Assembly (NCBI RefSeq): GCF_900162695.1
Contig: NZ_FUIH01000007.1
Coordinates: 2,666,001-2,730,000 of the forward strand
Reading direction: 5' to 3'
DNA: 64,000 nt
Origin: Virgibacillus siamensis
Lineage (GTDB): Bacteria > Bacillota > Bacilli > Bacillales > Amphibacillaceae
Each line of letters begins with the position of its first letter. The first letter of the stretch is position 1. The position numbers were made by a program, and so were the translations under genes. A model generated the notes under the pieces. That model was given only the letters and a program-made list of their open reading frames with translations, was not told where the DNA came from and did no database searches. Positions 25,221-33,776 of the stretch are shown here, one piece after another.

Positions 25221-25754
25221 TTGAGAAGAAGAATGAGCCTGGCGTTTTTTGTTAGGAGTGCGGAAATCAATCACTGTCCTTGTTGTGAAGGTCCTCTAAT
25301 AGTGGCAGGTAGTCGGCGAAGAGTATGGTATAGACATTCCGGAGATAAAGCGAAACTTATTATACGTCGTCTTTTTTGTGAACGCTGTCATAAAATTCAT
25401 CACGAACTACCAGATCTTCTAGTCCCCTACAAGCGTTATGGGACAGAAAGCATCGAACAGGTTCTGGATGATCAATTGATAGATGTACCGGCTGATGAAT
25501 CGACATTGGGGCGCTGGCGTGAATGGTTTCGGAATTGGGGGCCTTATGCTGTGGGTTGTTTCAATTCTATTATCAGGCGCTTTCAATTGGATTTACCTGT
25601 GGGGAGCACGTCCGATCCTCCACGGACCGTGCTCCAAAGAATCGGACGCAATGGAGAATCATTCGTTGGATGGCTGGCGAAAGTTGTCCGTCCCATTGTA
25701 AATGTTCATTTATGGGTACAGACCCGTTCTGCATTCCTGTCCAAACAGCCTTAA
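25221..25754 (+). CDS. DUF6431-like zinc-motif protein of the transposon (177 aa)
   Basis: Starts at TTG 25221 or ATG 25233; no strong ribosome site decides. The product has C-P-C-C near residue 19 and C-E-R-C-H-K near 53, a likely zinc ribbon, then HELPDLLVPYKRYGTE, a pattern also seen in transposon accessory proteins. A predicted helix-turn-helix part follows. It precedes the transposase by 42 bases and is probably a DNA-binding helper of transposition. Function is inferred only from location and the cysteine motif. Confidence 0.65.
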   Translation: MRRRMSLAFFVRSAEINHCPCCEGPLIVAGSRRRVWYRHSGDKAKLIIRRLFCERCHKIHHELPDLLVPYKRYGTESIEQVLDDQLIDVPADESTLGRWREWFRNWGPYAVGCFNSIIRRFQLDLPVGSTSDPPRTVLQRIGRNGESFVGWLAKVVRPIVNVHLWVQTRSAFLSKQP

Positions 25755-25796
25755 GATAAACTCATGTTAAATAGCTTAAAAAGGAGGCTTTTTGGC

Positions 25797-27149
25797 ATGA
25801 GAGATCAAAAGAAAGCACAGGAAATTGCTGCTGAACGGGTACAATTATTGTCCCCATTATTGGCGGATGGGTTGGATGCTGCCAAAGCTAGACAAATCAG
25901 ACGGCAAATTTGTGAGGTAAGTGGATTGTCTGAACGAACCATTCGAAGATACTTGGCTCAATATCGACAAGCAGGGTTTGAAGGATTAAAACCAAAAGGA
26001 AAAGGCACGCAAACCAAGGAGACCATTCCCCATCATTTATTGGAACAGGCCATCTTACTGCGTCGAGAAGTCCCGACACGCAGTATTGCCCAGATTATTC
26101 AAATTTTAGAATGGGAAAAACTTGCTGAACCTGGTCAATTGAAGCGAAGTACATTACAGGAAAAGCTCGCTGAAAAAGGATATAGTGCTCGGCATATGCG
26201 GATGTACAATGATCCTGGTGTAGCTGCGCGGCGTTTCCAACGGAAAGCGCGTAATCAATTATGGCATTCTGACATTAAGTACGGGCCGTACCTTCCTATT
26301 GGCCCAGGTGGCGAGAAAAAACAAGTTTATTTGGTGGCGTTCTTGGATGACGCTACGCGTTTTGTATTGCACGCCGGGTTTTATCCCACGATGGATCAAC
26401 GTATTGTGGAACAGGGTTTCCGTGAATCTGTTCAGTTATACGGTGTTCCCGAATCTGTTTATTTTGATAACGGGAAACAATATCGCACGAAATGGATGAA
26501 GCGAACCTGTTCAAAGTTAGGCATCCGGTTATTATATGCTAAGCCCTACTCACCGGAGTCGACCGGTAAGGTGGAAAGGTTCAACCGAGTAGTCGGTCAT
26601 TTTTTAGATGAAGTTGGACTGGAGAAACCGACAACGCTGGATCAATTAAATGAGCGCCTTCGCGTATGGTTGAGTGAATGCTATCAGCATAAACCACACA
26701 GTGCTTTAGGTAAAGATCAAAGTCCAGAGGCAGCTTTTCGTAGCGATGACAATGTCTTACGGTTTGTTGGTACAGAAGAATTGGCACAAGCATTCTTACA
26801 CTGTGAAGCACGTAAAGTGGATAAATCAGGGTGTATTAGTTTTATGGGAAAAAAATACGAAGTTGGATTATCGTTTATCGGCTGTAAGGTCGATGTGGTT
26901 TACGATCCTTCGGATATTACGGAAGTAACAATTGAATACGAAGGACACGCACCTTGGACAGCCCGTGAATTGGTGATTGGCGAACGCGCTGGGAAACGAC
27001 CAACGATGCCGGACCATCTTGGAAAACAGTTTGCGGAGCACTCTAGACTGTTAGACGCAGCTTCGGAACAATATGCTTCCCGTACGGACGTTCAGAAGAC
27101 AGCGGTCTCCTATCGCAGGGTTAAGAAAGAGGGTGCGTCACATGTTTAA
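25797..27149 (+). CDS. DDE-type transposase (integrase core)
   Basis: Start at ATG 25797 behind AAGGAGG, eleven codons inside the longest frame; 450 residues. The N-terminal 100 residues hold helix-turn-helix DNA-binding parts (SGLSERTIRRYLAQYR). The catalytic core about 150-320 shows D in WHSDIKYGP, D in YFDNGKQYR and E in STGKVERFNR, the DDE triad of the rve fold. The C-terminal part is a Mu-transposase-type beta barrel. Its stop overlaps the ATPase start by eight bases, so the two are coupled. Confidence 0.88.
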   Translation: MRDQKKAQEIAAERVQLLSPLLADGLDAAKARQIRRQICEVSGLSERTIRRYLAQYRQAGFEGLKPKGKGTQTKETIPHHLLEQAILLRREVPTRSIAQIIQILEWEKLAEPGQLKRSTLQEKLAEKGYSARHMRMYNDPGVAARRFQRKARNQLWHSDIKYGPYLPIGPGGEKKQVYLVAFLDDATRFVLHAGFYPTMDQRIVEQGFRESVQLYGVPESVYFDNGKQYRTKWMKRTCSKLGIRLLYAKPYSPESTGKVERFNRVVGHFLDEVGLEKPTTLDQLNERLRVWLSECYQHKPHSALGKDQSPEAAFRSDDNVLRFVGTEELAQAFLHCEARKVDKSGCISFMGKKYEVGLSFIGCKVDVVYDPSDITEVTIEYEGHAPWTARELVIGERAGKRPTMPDHLGKQFAEHSRLLDAASEQYASRTDVQKTAVSYRRVKKEGASHV

Positions 27150-27942
27150 TCAGTTTTATGGCTTTACGCGTACCCCTTTTACGCGGGATATTCTGACATC
27201 CGCATTATACTATCCGGATATGCTGGACGAAACAATCGGGAGATTGGAATATGCAGCCCAATCCCAATTATTTGTGGTTGTGACAGGTGATGCTGGGACT
27301 GGGAAAACGACGACACTGAGAAGATTTACGAGTGAACTGGATTCCGGTCATTTTAAGGTTTTATATCTAGCCGATTCAAAATTAACACCGCGACATTTTT
27401 ATAAGGGATTGTTGGAACAGTTGGGATGCGAGTCCAAGTTTTACCGTGGTGACGCTAAACGTCAGTTGCACAATCAAATTGAAATGATGCGTGGTATTCA
27501 TGGATTATTACCAGTGGTTATTGTAGATGAAGCACATCTTTTGGATCGGGAAATGTTGGAGGAAGTTCGCTTCCTGCTTAATTTTAAAATGGATGCTGAA
27601 AGTCCGATGGCGTTGATCCTTGTTGGACAGAGTGAACTTTGGGATCGGCTTAGGCTCCAATCATTTGCGGCTATTCGGCAGCGAATTGACCTGCAATGTA
27701 AGCTTCCGCACTATGATCGTGCTCAGGTGGGTGAATATATACGGAAACATTTAATGGAAGTTAGCGCTCAAAGTGACATTTTCACAGATGCCGCCATACG
27801 TGAAATTTTCCAGTTTTCGAATGGGACGCCAAGACTGGTCAACAAAATTTGTACGCATTGTCTCATTTACGGTGCCCAAAATAAACAAAAGCTTATCGAT
27901 GACCATATGGTAAAGCTGGTCATAGAAGGTGAACTATCATGA
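27142..27942 (+). CDS. ExeA/TniB-like AAA ATPase of the transposon
   Basis: A 266-residue AAA protein, start ATG 27142 within the end of the transposase gene. FYGFTRTPFTRD at the N-terminus is the ExeA-type start, Walker A is GDAGTGKTTTLR and Walker B is VVIVDEAHLL. It would pick the target site and activate the transposase, as TniB or TnsC do. The longer frame from 27073 has no ribosome site and is not used. Confidence 0.87.
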   Translation: MFNQFYGFTRTPFTRDILTSALYYPDMLDETIGRLEYAAQSQLFVVVTGDAGTGKTTTLRRFTSELDSGHFKVLYLADSKLTPRHFYKGLLEQLGCESKFYRGDAKRQLHNQIEMMRGIHGLLPVVIVDEAHLLDREMLEEVRFLLNFKMDAESPMALILVGQSELWDRLRLQSFAAIRQRIDLQCKLPHYDRAQVGEYIRKHLMEVSAQSDIFTDAAIREIFQFSNGTPRLVNKICTHCLIYGAQNKQKLIDDHMVKLVIEGELS

Positions 27943-28160
27943 CAGAAGGGATAATGACGTATGAATATGATCGAGACGCCTGGGTGGTTGAAATAAATGG
28001 TTATCAATATACACTCCTCTGCGGGGAGTCATTTGAACTCATTGTTGGACAACGTAACATCCCTTCAAGGCTAGAATTGGGAGAAGACTGGTATATTATA
28101 ATGGAGGAGAATGTTCCATTCGATCTTCGAATATGTAACGTATACCATATTTACATCTAA
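27939..28160 (+). CDS. DUF5348-like small protein of the transposon
   Basis: A 73-residue frame whose ATG overlaps the ATPase stop (ATGA). It is acidic, with a beta-rich pattern (YEYDRDAWVVEINGYQYTLLCG) and resembles DUF5348 proteins found next to such transposases. Possible accessory or regulatory protein. No catalytic motif seen. Confidence 0.6.
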   Translation: MTEGIMTYEYDRDAWVVEINGYQYTLLCGESFELIVGQRNIPSRLELGEDWYIIMEENVPFDLRICNVYHIYI

Positions 28161-28293
28161 GTTTGTAAAACCACGGGAAAAAGGAAAACATCATCCTTCT
28201 TCCCTTTATTTTTACAACCATGGGTCACTAATTCCATCAAAAATTGGACAGTGTACGCAATCAATAGAAAGGCATTATATACTAGCAGTAACA

Positions 28294-28637
28294 AAAGATT
28301 TCCCGGGTACGATTCGCCGGTTAGGCTTATCCCGAAGGCTGTGACGATTTCCGTCCGTGACTTGTGTTAAATGTTCCTGAATTGCTTTCTCCTGCGTGTT
28401 TTGATGGGAGGCTTCCTTGCGTATACGATCAATCAGACGGTTACGGATGGTGTAATTGAAATATGTTGCCATAGCGCCTTTGTCCGGTTGGTATGTTTCG
28501 TAGGCGTTCCACATAGCGATTAAGCCTTCCTGAAAAAATTCATCGTGTGGGTCATTGATGTTCAGCTTGTGGATGTGATAGTGGATCCTTCGCTTGTTTT
28601 GCTCAAAAATTTCCTCAAAAGCTATTCTGTTGTCCAT
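28294..28637 (-). pseudogene. Sigma factor copy 2, N-terminal part
   Basis: Encodes residues 1 to about 112 of the sigma factor with only a few substitutions from the intact copy, with the same start context. The frame enters the transposon end after KSF and stops shortly after. Only the AAAGAT at 28294-28299 is the duplicated target. Together with 24799-25027 it shows a once complete gene. A region-2-only product could still be made and might act as a competitor. Confidence 0.88.
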
Positions 28638-28898
28638 TCGCGTTCTTCCTTTGCTTTAAAGTAATAAAAACTCCTTCTCATAACTATTATCGTTGCAACC
28701 TTGGATTTGGTGGCATGTAAAAAATATTGTTTTCGCCTTCTACTTATTTAATATAAACTACTTATCGTGTGAAATCCGCCCGTAAGAGGGGTATGCACTC
28801 GGGCAGGCTTGCTAAAATGGCGGTGGCTGCCACTTGTTTTTAATCTAATGGTTATCAATCTGTTACGCTGAACGTTTGTGAAGCGGTATTTTTCCTGT
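28300..28898. repeat. Segmental duplication, right part of the split copy
   Basis: Matches 14869-15471, including the sigma promoter region and the GC-rich hairpin segment near 28785-28810. Similarity ends at 28898 within the third sigma remnant, giving the tail of that frame. Confidence 0.8.
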
Positions 28899-29114
28899 CA
28901 GGGAGTCAGTCAAATAAATGCGAATGATACAGGTGAAGTAGATTGCCAGAGGATCATTGTCAGACTGATAGAATTCAAAGGGGTTCCATATTGCGAATAA
29001 ACCTTCTTGGAAAAGATCATTGTCCGGCCTGCTGATGTCCATTTTTCGAGCCTGGCAGCGGAATCTCCATGCGTTCTTCTCCAACAATGCGTCAAGCGTT
29101 ATTCGGTTGTCCAT
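28863..29114 (-). pseudogene. Third, decayed sigma factor copy (N-terminal remnant)
   Basis: An 83-residue frame, ATG 29114 after AAGGAGC. It starts MDNRITLDALLEKN and keeps a recognisable region 2 (DNDLFQEGLFAIWNPFEFYQSDNDPLAIYF), but the end (GKIPLHKRSA) comes from the border of the duplicated segment and region 4 is missing. The strong ribosome site means a truncated protein may be produced. It probably is the original neighbour into which the duplicated segment recombined. Confidence 0.7.
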
Positions 29115-29235
29115 GTGATTTGCTCCTTTGTGGGTTTTGTGGTGGGTTAATCATATGCGGGTTCTGAGGTGTTGAAATTGTGGTACGAAAGCCTGTAAAG
29201 GAAGTCTGAAGCGGGTTGGAATTCAATGGGAGAAA

Positions 29236-29493
29236 TTACTCGTCGTCATACAAACATTCTTTGTATTGGTATAAATAATCCATAAGATCATTCACGTCGA
29301 TTTCGAGCGCAATGCAAATTTTATGCAATGTTTCAAACAGCGGGCGCTTCTTGCCATTCTCAAGCTTTGAGATATACCGATCACTCAAGCCAGCATATTC
29401 CGCCAATTCCGCCTGTTTCATATCAAGCGAATTTCTTTTGTTTTTCACGTATTTCCCCATTTGAATGTAATATTGATTAATTGGCTTTTCCAA
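29236..29493 (-). CDS. XRE-family helix-turn-helix regulator (85 aa)
   Basis: A single HTH domain protein: MGKYVKNKRNSLDMKQAELAEYAGLSDRYISKLENGKKRP is a classical Cro/CI-type domain at about residues 12-65, followed by a short acidic end. Start is TTG 29493 behind AAGGGG, or ATG at residue 12. It lies upstream of the truncated sigma copy in the same direction, so it may control that gene. A broken remnant of its start region occurs near 33480-33500. Confidence 0.82.
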   Translation of the reverse strand: MEKPINQYYIQMGKYVKNKRNSLDMKQAELAEYAGLSDRYISKLENGKKRPLFETLHKICIALEIDVNDLMDYLYQYKECLYDDE

Positions 29494-29813
29494 TGTCCCC
29501 TTCTCCCTTTCAACTCAATTATTAAGTCAAAAGAAAGAAATGACCACGCCCGATAGGACACATTTAAGAAAAAATATTTTAAATTTTGAACCTGCTATTA
29601 CAGGAAAACAAAACCTTTATAAACACAATTAAGGCAGAGTATTCAGATATATATCTAAAAATAAAACCCTGCACTCCTCCAAGCACAGGCTTAATAAAAA
29701 TATATCACATTATATAAACTTACGAATCAAACTTCATAATCCTTCAATGCTCTATTGCAACCCCTTTATTCCACTACATCATATAATAAGTAAGTTACAC
29801 GTTCAACATCAGA
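29494..29813. other. Non-coding gap between XRE gene and ykvA
   Basis: It holds the ykvA terminator (29666-29696: GCCTGTGCT pairing with AGTGCAGGGT-like arm on the minus strand, then TTTTATTTTT) and about 150 bases that are similar to 33490-33660. No gene seen. Confidence 0.5.
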
Positions 29814-30265
29814 TTAGCTTTGATGGGCGTCTAATCCTTTTTGTTCTTTCCATAGTTTATAGTTATCCAAATCAGATGATATTTGTTTAACAGTATATGC
29901 AATTACTGCGGCATCATCGAACAAACCAAAACCTGCAATAAAATCTGGAATTAGATCTACTGGTGAGACAAAATAAATTACAGTCGCTATTATCATTACT
30001 ATGGATCCAACAGGTATTTCTTTATATTCCCCTTTAATCCAACTTTGAGAAACATCAAATAATAACTGTAGTTTTTCCCATGCTTCACCCAGCGCATTTT
30101 TATTTTGGGTTGATTTTTCTTTTGCTGCACCTACCAATTTTCTCGTCTTCTCTTGGTCATTAAGGATTTCTTTAGCTTTAGATTCATACTTTTTAGATCC
30201 CTTTTCACTTTTTTGTCCAGTTTATTATCTTTGTTAAATAAATTGGACCATGTTTTTTTAGGCAT
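29814..30265 (-). pseudogene. ykvA: ykvA (DUF1232) gene with a one-base frameshift near its start
   Basis: The main frame gives a DUF1232 membrane protein (IPVGSIVMIIATVIYFVSPVDLIPDFIAGFGLFDDAAVIAYTV), the YkvA hallmark. The natural ATG at 30265 (MPKKTWSNLFNKDNKLDKK) lies in another frame. One extra A in the A6 tract at 30209-30214 would join the two into a continuous protein of normal YkvA start. Either the gene is frameshifted, the base was lost in sequencing, or slippage restores the frame. The IS21-type element ends 12 bases before the ATG and has separated the gene from most of its ribosome site and its promoter. Confidence 0.7.
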
Positions 30266-30327
30266 AGGTTATATTCCTGTAACCGTCAAGTAAAATGTTA
30301 CAGTTTTCGCTAATTAATTTGTTACAC

Positions 30328-31077
30328 TTATTCCTCAAATATGGATGATCTATGTTTCATCCGATAACTATCCCCATTTAAATGAATGATCTCTGCTCGA
30401 TGAATAATGCGATCCAGTATAGCCGTTGTTATGGCTGGGTCGCCTAACAGCTCACCCCACTCCTTCGGTGCCTTATTGGAAGTAAGTACAATACTGGCGT
30501 TATTATATAAATCGTTAATTAAATGGAAGAATAAATTTGCTTCATGTTGGTCCATTGCCATAAACATTAGATCATCAATAATGACGAGATCTGCGTTTCG
30601 TATACGCTTCAACCTGGTTTGTGATTTGCGCGTGATTTCCTCGGTTTTCAAGGCATGTATCAACTCATCCATGGATGTGAATATTACCTTATAACCTCGA
30701 TTAATTGCCTGCATTCCTAGCCCTATCGCCAGGTGTGTTTTACCAACACCCGGCGGTCCAAGTAGGATAATGTTGAATAGTTGTTCAATCCACAATAACT
30801 CCTTCAATTTATTAAATTGTTTTTTACTCATGGACTGTTGCTCACTTACATCAAACGAATCTAGCGTTTTCCGATAAGGAAATGTTGCCCATTTCATCCG
30901 TTTCTCGATCTGTTTTTCATCACGTCTTTGTTGTTCGTAATTAACCATTCTTATAAGCATGCTTGCATATGTTTCATCATTTGATTCAGCCTCCTGTAGG
31001 AGTACTGGTAAATGATTTGCTGTTTCCGTAAGGCGAAGGGACTTCAGTTTACTTTGTAGTGTCGTCAACTGTTTCAT
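30328..31077 (-). CDS. istB: IS21 helper ATPase IstB
   Basis: A 249-residue DnaC/IstB-type ATPase with Walker A LLGPPGVGKTHLAIGLG near residue 105 and Walker B LVIIDDLMFMA near 165. It assists IstA in target choice and strand transfer. Its ATG overlaps the istA stop by four bases (ATGA). Complete and apparently functional. Confidence 0.93.
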   Translation of the reverse strand: MKQLTTLQSKLKSLRLTETANHLPVLLQEAESNDETYASMLIRMVNYEQQRRDEKQIEKRMKWATFPYRKTLDSFDVSEQQSMSKKQFNKLKELLWIEQLFNIILLGPPGVGKTHLAIGLGMQAINRGYKVIFTSMDELIHALKTEEITRKSQTRLKRIRNADLVIIDDLMFMAMDQHEANLFFHLINDLYNNASIVLTSNKAPKEWGELLGDPAITTAILDRIIHRAEIIHLNGDSYRMKHRSSIFEE

Positions 31078-32660
31078 CGTTCATCCCCCTCCAAAACGGA
31101 TACATATTCATTGATATCTCTTGTTTGTGTATTGGTTTGAACTATGGAATCACCCAAAGGGTGAATTGAACTGGGTACAATTTGGGAATGTTGTATCGTT
31201 TCCTCTGTAACTGTTACCCCTCGTTGTCGTTCAAGGTAATGAATGACATCGCTAAAATCTGTTGCACTGAATAATTGTTTCACCATACATTCTGCTAAAG
31301 CTAGATCTAATAATTGCTGTTCATATTTTTTAATTTGTTTGGCCATTATTTGTAGTTGATCACGAATGTAGCGTGGTTTTCGCTTATAGATTTCGTTCAA
31401 ATACAACCTTGCTTTTTCTTCTTCTGTGAATCCCGATACAACTGTTTCAATGAATGTATCAATACCTTTGGTACGATCACGCTTATGTTTGTTATTCTGA
31501 ATCAACTTCCCTTTTCCAGGGTCTATTTTATGTTTTGCGATGATGGATCCACCTTTCGATTCTCTTATACAAAGGTACGCATCATCCGTTGTTTCAATAT
31601 AAACCTCTTTTGTCTTATGGAACGTCCCGAGAGGAACGCTGTATCGATTAGAGTCATACCAAATAACATTGTCTTTACGAACGGTTCTTGTTATACTTGA
31701 TTCATAGTGGTTATCGGCAAATTCGTCGATACGTTGAGAGATTGGTCGCAAGTGTTGCTTTTCGAGGGTGAACACTTCTACCGGTCTCTTTTTTGTTGTG
31801 TGATGAATTTTGTAATTACCAGTGCGCTCTAACCAGTCCCATCCCGCCTCATTCCATGCATCAAGCCCGTAATATAATCGGTTTTTCGCAAAATTATGTT
31901 TGATATACTTGATAACATTTTCTATTTTTCCCTTGCTTTGCGGATCAGCTTTCCTGCACATTCTTATTGTCAAATCTCTGTCTTCTTTATAAGTCTGAAA
32001 TTCACGTGTTAGGATTAAATCCCCACTATTTTCACTTACGAGAATCAGTGCATCCTGATCATAAACAATCTCGTCCGGAATTCCTCCTCCAAAATAATGA
32101 AAGGCATTCTCGTGGGTTCGAACCACATCTCTAGTGGTAAAGGGCCTATCCAACCACTCTTTATATTTATATCGTGAATTAGAAAGAACAAACGCTATTC
32201 CATAAAGTTTTACCTTTTTGCCATCGGGAGTTAATTGCTCCGTTTGCCCAAAGTCTACCTGCACCTGCTTGCCAAATGGTAGTTCTGGCACAGCCTCATG
32301 AGACCGAGGGTTTGATTCCTTTTTAATATCATGTTCTCTGCGTAGTTCTCTTACATAGAGCCGAACCGTGCTTTCAGCTACTTGCAGTCCCTGGTACTTC
32401 TCCATAAGCCAATCAAATACTTGGGCAGCTGTCATGTCAGGATGTTCACGTAACCAGGAGAGAATCAATTCTTGATAGTCATCCAATTTCTTCTTTCTAG
32501 TTTTTGTTTGCGTAACCCATTCCGCCATATCCTGTGGATTACGTTTTAGGTAACGGTATACAGTGACCCTGGATATACCAAGTTTTTCAGCCACCTTTAC
32601 TTTACTAAAACCTTGTTTTAATAATTGCTTAATGTCCATATACATGTTCCACTTATCCAC
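31074..32660 (-). CDS. istA: IS21 transposase IstA
   Basis: Start taken at GTG 32660, seven bases after GGAGG; 528 residues. The N-terminal helix-turn-helix (LLKQGFSKVKVAEKLGISRVTVYRYL) binds the ends; the DDE core (about 115-260) has D in VQVDFGQTEQ, D in VYDQDALILV and E in QSKGKIENVIKYIK. The C-terminal part is the usual barrel and helical tail. Full length for the family, so the element may be active. Confidence 0.92.
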   Translation of the reverse strand: MDKWNMYMDIKQLLKQGFSKVKVAEKLGISRVTVYRYLKRNPQDMAEWVTQTKTRKKKLDDYQELILSWLREHPDMTAAQVFDWLMEKYQGLQVAESTVRLYVRELRREHDIKKESNPRSHEAVPELPFGKQVQVDFGQTEQLTPDGKKVKLYGIAFVLSNSRYKYKEWLDRPFTTRDVVRTHENAFHYFGGGIPDEIVYDQDALILVSENSGDLILTREFQTYKEDRDLTIRMCRKADPQSKGKIENVIKYIKHNFAKNRLYYGLDAWNEAGWDWLERTGNYKIHHTTKKRPVEVFTLEKQHLRPISQRIDEFADNHYESSITRTVRKDNVIWYDSNRYSVPLGTFHKTKEVYIETTDDAYLCIRESKGGSIIAKHKIDPGKGKLIQNNKHKRDRTKGIDTFIETVVSGFTEEEKARLYLNEIYKRKPRYIRDQLQIMAKQIKKYEQQLLDLALAECMVKQLFSATDFSDVIHYLERQRGVTVTEETIQHSQIVPSSIHPLGDSIVQTNTQTRDINEYVSVLEGDER

Positions 32661-32751
32661 CTTTTTTCCTCCATCACTGTTGTCATCTATCAAACTATTA
32701 TTATAACAGTGTTGGATTATGTTTTGTGCCGCATTCGCGCCGGACAGTTTT

Positions 32752-32788
32752 TATATGGCTGCCCGAGGGCAGCCATATAAAAACTGCA
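32752..32788. terminator. Strong hairpin upstream of istA inside the IS end
   Basis: TTTTTATATGGCTGCCC pairs perfectly with GGGCAGCCATATAAAAA around GAG. A 17-bp perfect stem with T/A runs can terminate in either direction. It lies between the outer end of the IS and istA and would block transcription entering from outside, a known way for insertion sequences to keep transposase low. Confidence 0.75.
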
Positions 32789-32858
32789 CTCACATCTGTA
32801 AAAGTGTAAACTTTTATTTAGCGGGAACTGTATACTTTAGTTTATCAGTCACAATTCC

Positions 32859-33108
32859 TCTCTTGGTTATATTAATCTACTAAATCTAATTCATTTATTA
32901 ATTATAATATACCATTTTTTGGACACACATCAGTAAAAACATTTCTATCTGAAGTACAGGGAAGGTTCCGATGTTTCGATTGCTTCCATTAAGAAATATG
33001 GAGCAAGAGAATCGCCCCCCTGTTTTCACAAAAAAATCCCAGCTTGATAGCGAGGACACCCATAACCTGTTGGATTTTATGGAATACAGCTTCAATGCAT
33101 AAAAAAAA
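32859..33108. other. Gap holding the former ykvA promoter region and a palindrome remnant
   Basis: Read on the minus strand, AAGAGAGGAAT next to the target site would be the original ykvA ribosome site, and TATATTATAATT near 32898-32912 a plausible -10 region. At about 32950-32990 is a degenerate GGGA-GGTTCCG palindrome. A 43-codon plus-strand frame (32971-33102, start MFRLLPLRNMEQ) follows GGGAAGG but that site is part of the palindrome; I do not call it a gene. Confidence 0.45.
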
Positions 33109-33306
33109 TTACTCTTCATCAAAGTTACCAAGATTACGGTAAAACGAATATTTCTCTTTCATCATTCCATATGTTCCATGATCTTTTATTTTTATAAAGC
33201 CAGTAGGCTTAAAACATTTAAGATGAATTAAAGAATGAAATTCATCCATTACAACATACTCCGACTTTTCATATTCTTTATGACAATTACCGCAATGAAT
33301 TTCCAC
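33109..33306 (-). CDS. Small Cys-containing protein, copy B (65 aa)
   Basis: GTG start at 33306 after AAGGAGGG. The product (V/M)EIHCGNCHKEYEKSEYVV keeps both C-x2-C cysteines and H-L-K-C of copy A at 23969-24166. The central loop differs (TGFIKIKDHGTYG versus TDRVEIVDHGTYG) while the rest is nearly identical at DNA level as well. Unknown function; likely small zinc-binding protein. Confidence 0.7.
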   Translation of the reverse strand: MEIHCGNCHKEYEKSEYVVMDEFHSLIHLKCFKPTGFIKIKDHGTYGMMKEKYSFYRNLGNFDEE

Positions 33307-33776
33307 GTTATCCCTCCTTGGAGATAAACCATTTCTTCTATCATACACTATAAAAATCATGTGGGGAAAATTTAAATCGAATTAAACAAACAATTTTCTA
33401 CTAAAGAGTTCATTATTCCTTATCAAGTGTAATACACGCTTCAATAAAAATGGTCTCCACAGCGCTAGCGTTGGATATGGCTATTCCAATGTCCTTCTCC
33501 CGTTCAACTTAATTACAAGTCAAAAGAAGAAATTACATGCCCAATAGAATACATATAAGAGTTATTCGGAATATAGAATAATTTATATAATCTACTATGG
33601 CGGAATATTCAGATACAAAGTCCCTAAATTAGACCTGCACTCAATCAAAGTGTAGGTCTATTTTTATTATTCTATTATTTTGCAAAGATCAGAACCAAAC
33701 TCCGTAACAGTCTTTTGTTCTTTTCAATTTCCTTAACCGACATATTCATACGTGTATTCTATGGGACGCACACTAA
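33307..33776. other. Non-coding stretch related to 29470-29720
   Basis: From about 33475 the sequence follows the region upstream of the XRE gene and the ykvA terminator region with many changes. The XRE start is present as TTGGAATAG, a stop at codon 3, so it is a remnant. A hairpin AGACCTGCACT / AGTGTAGGTCT (33631-33659) followed by ATTTTTATT may be a plus-strand or bidirectional terminator. It is the border of the polysaccharide locus. Confidence 0.5.

Larger units (their letters stand above)
25028..28293 (+). mobile_element. DDE transposase / AAA ATPase transposon inside the sigma copy
   Basis: The element begins TGTTTTAGCTAG and ends CTAGCAGTAACA, short imperfect inverted ends (TGTT-N3-GCTAG). 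AAAGAT at 25022-25027 is repeated at 28294-28299 as a 6-bp target duplication. Comparing with the intact sigma copy shows exactly where the foreign DNA starts and stops. It carries four plus-strand genes: a zinc-type DUF6431 protein, a DDE transposase, an ExeA/TniB-like ATPase and a DUF5348 protein. Such transposase plus ATPase pairs resemble TniA/TniB and TnsB/TnsC. The sharp ends suggest a recent insertion. Confidence 0.88.
30278..32853 (-). mobile_element. IS21-family insertion sequence
   Basis: The ends are imperfect inverted repeats of about 50 bases: TGTAAC...TACAGTT..CGCTAA at the left and TGTGAC...TACAGTT..CGCTAA (minus strand) at the right, each with a second TTACACTT block inside. 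ATTCC is duplicated at 30273-30277 and 32854-32858. It contains istA and istB, both on the minus strand. Length 2576 bases. The insertion lies 12 bases before the ykvA start. Confidence 0.92.

Noticed and set aside
25028..28293. Tn7-like CRISPR-associated or defence-carrying transposon
   Set aside because: Only transposition-type genes and two small DUF genes are inside; no cargo or cas genes.
32971..33102. Plus-strand 43-codon frame after GGGAAGG
   Set aside because: The apparent ribosome site is part of a degenerate palindrome, and there is no promoter or similarity.
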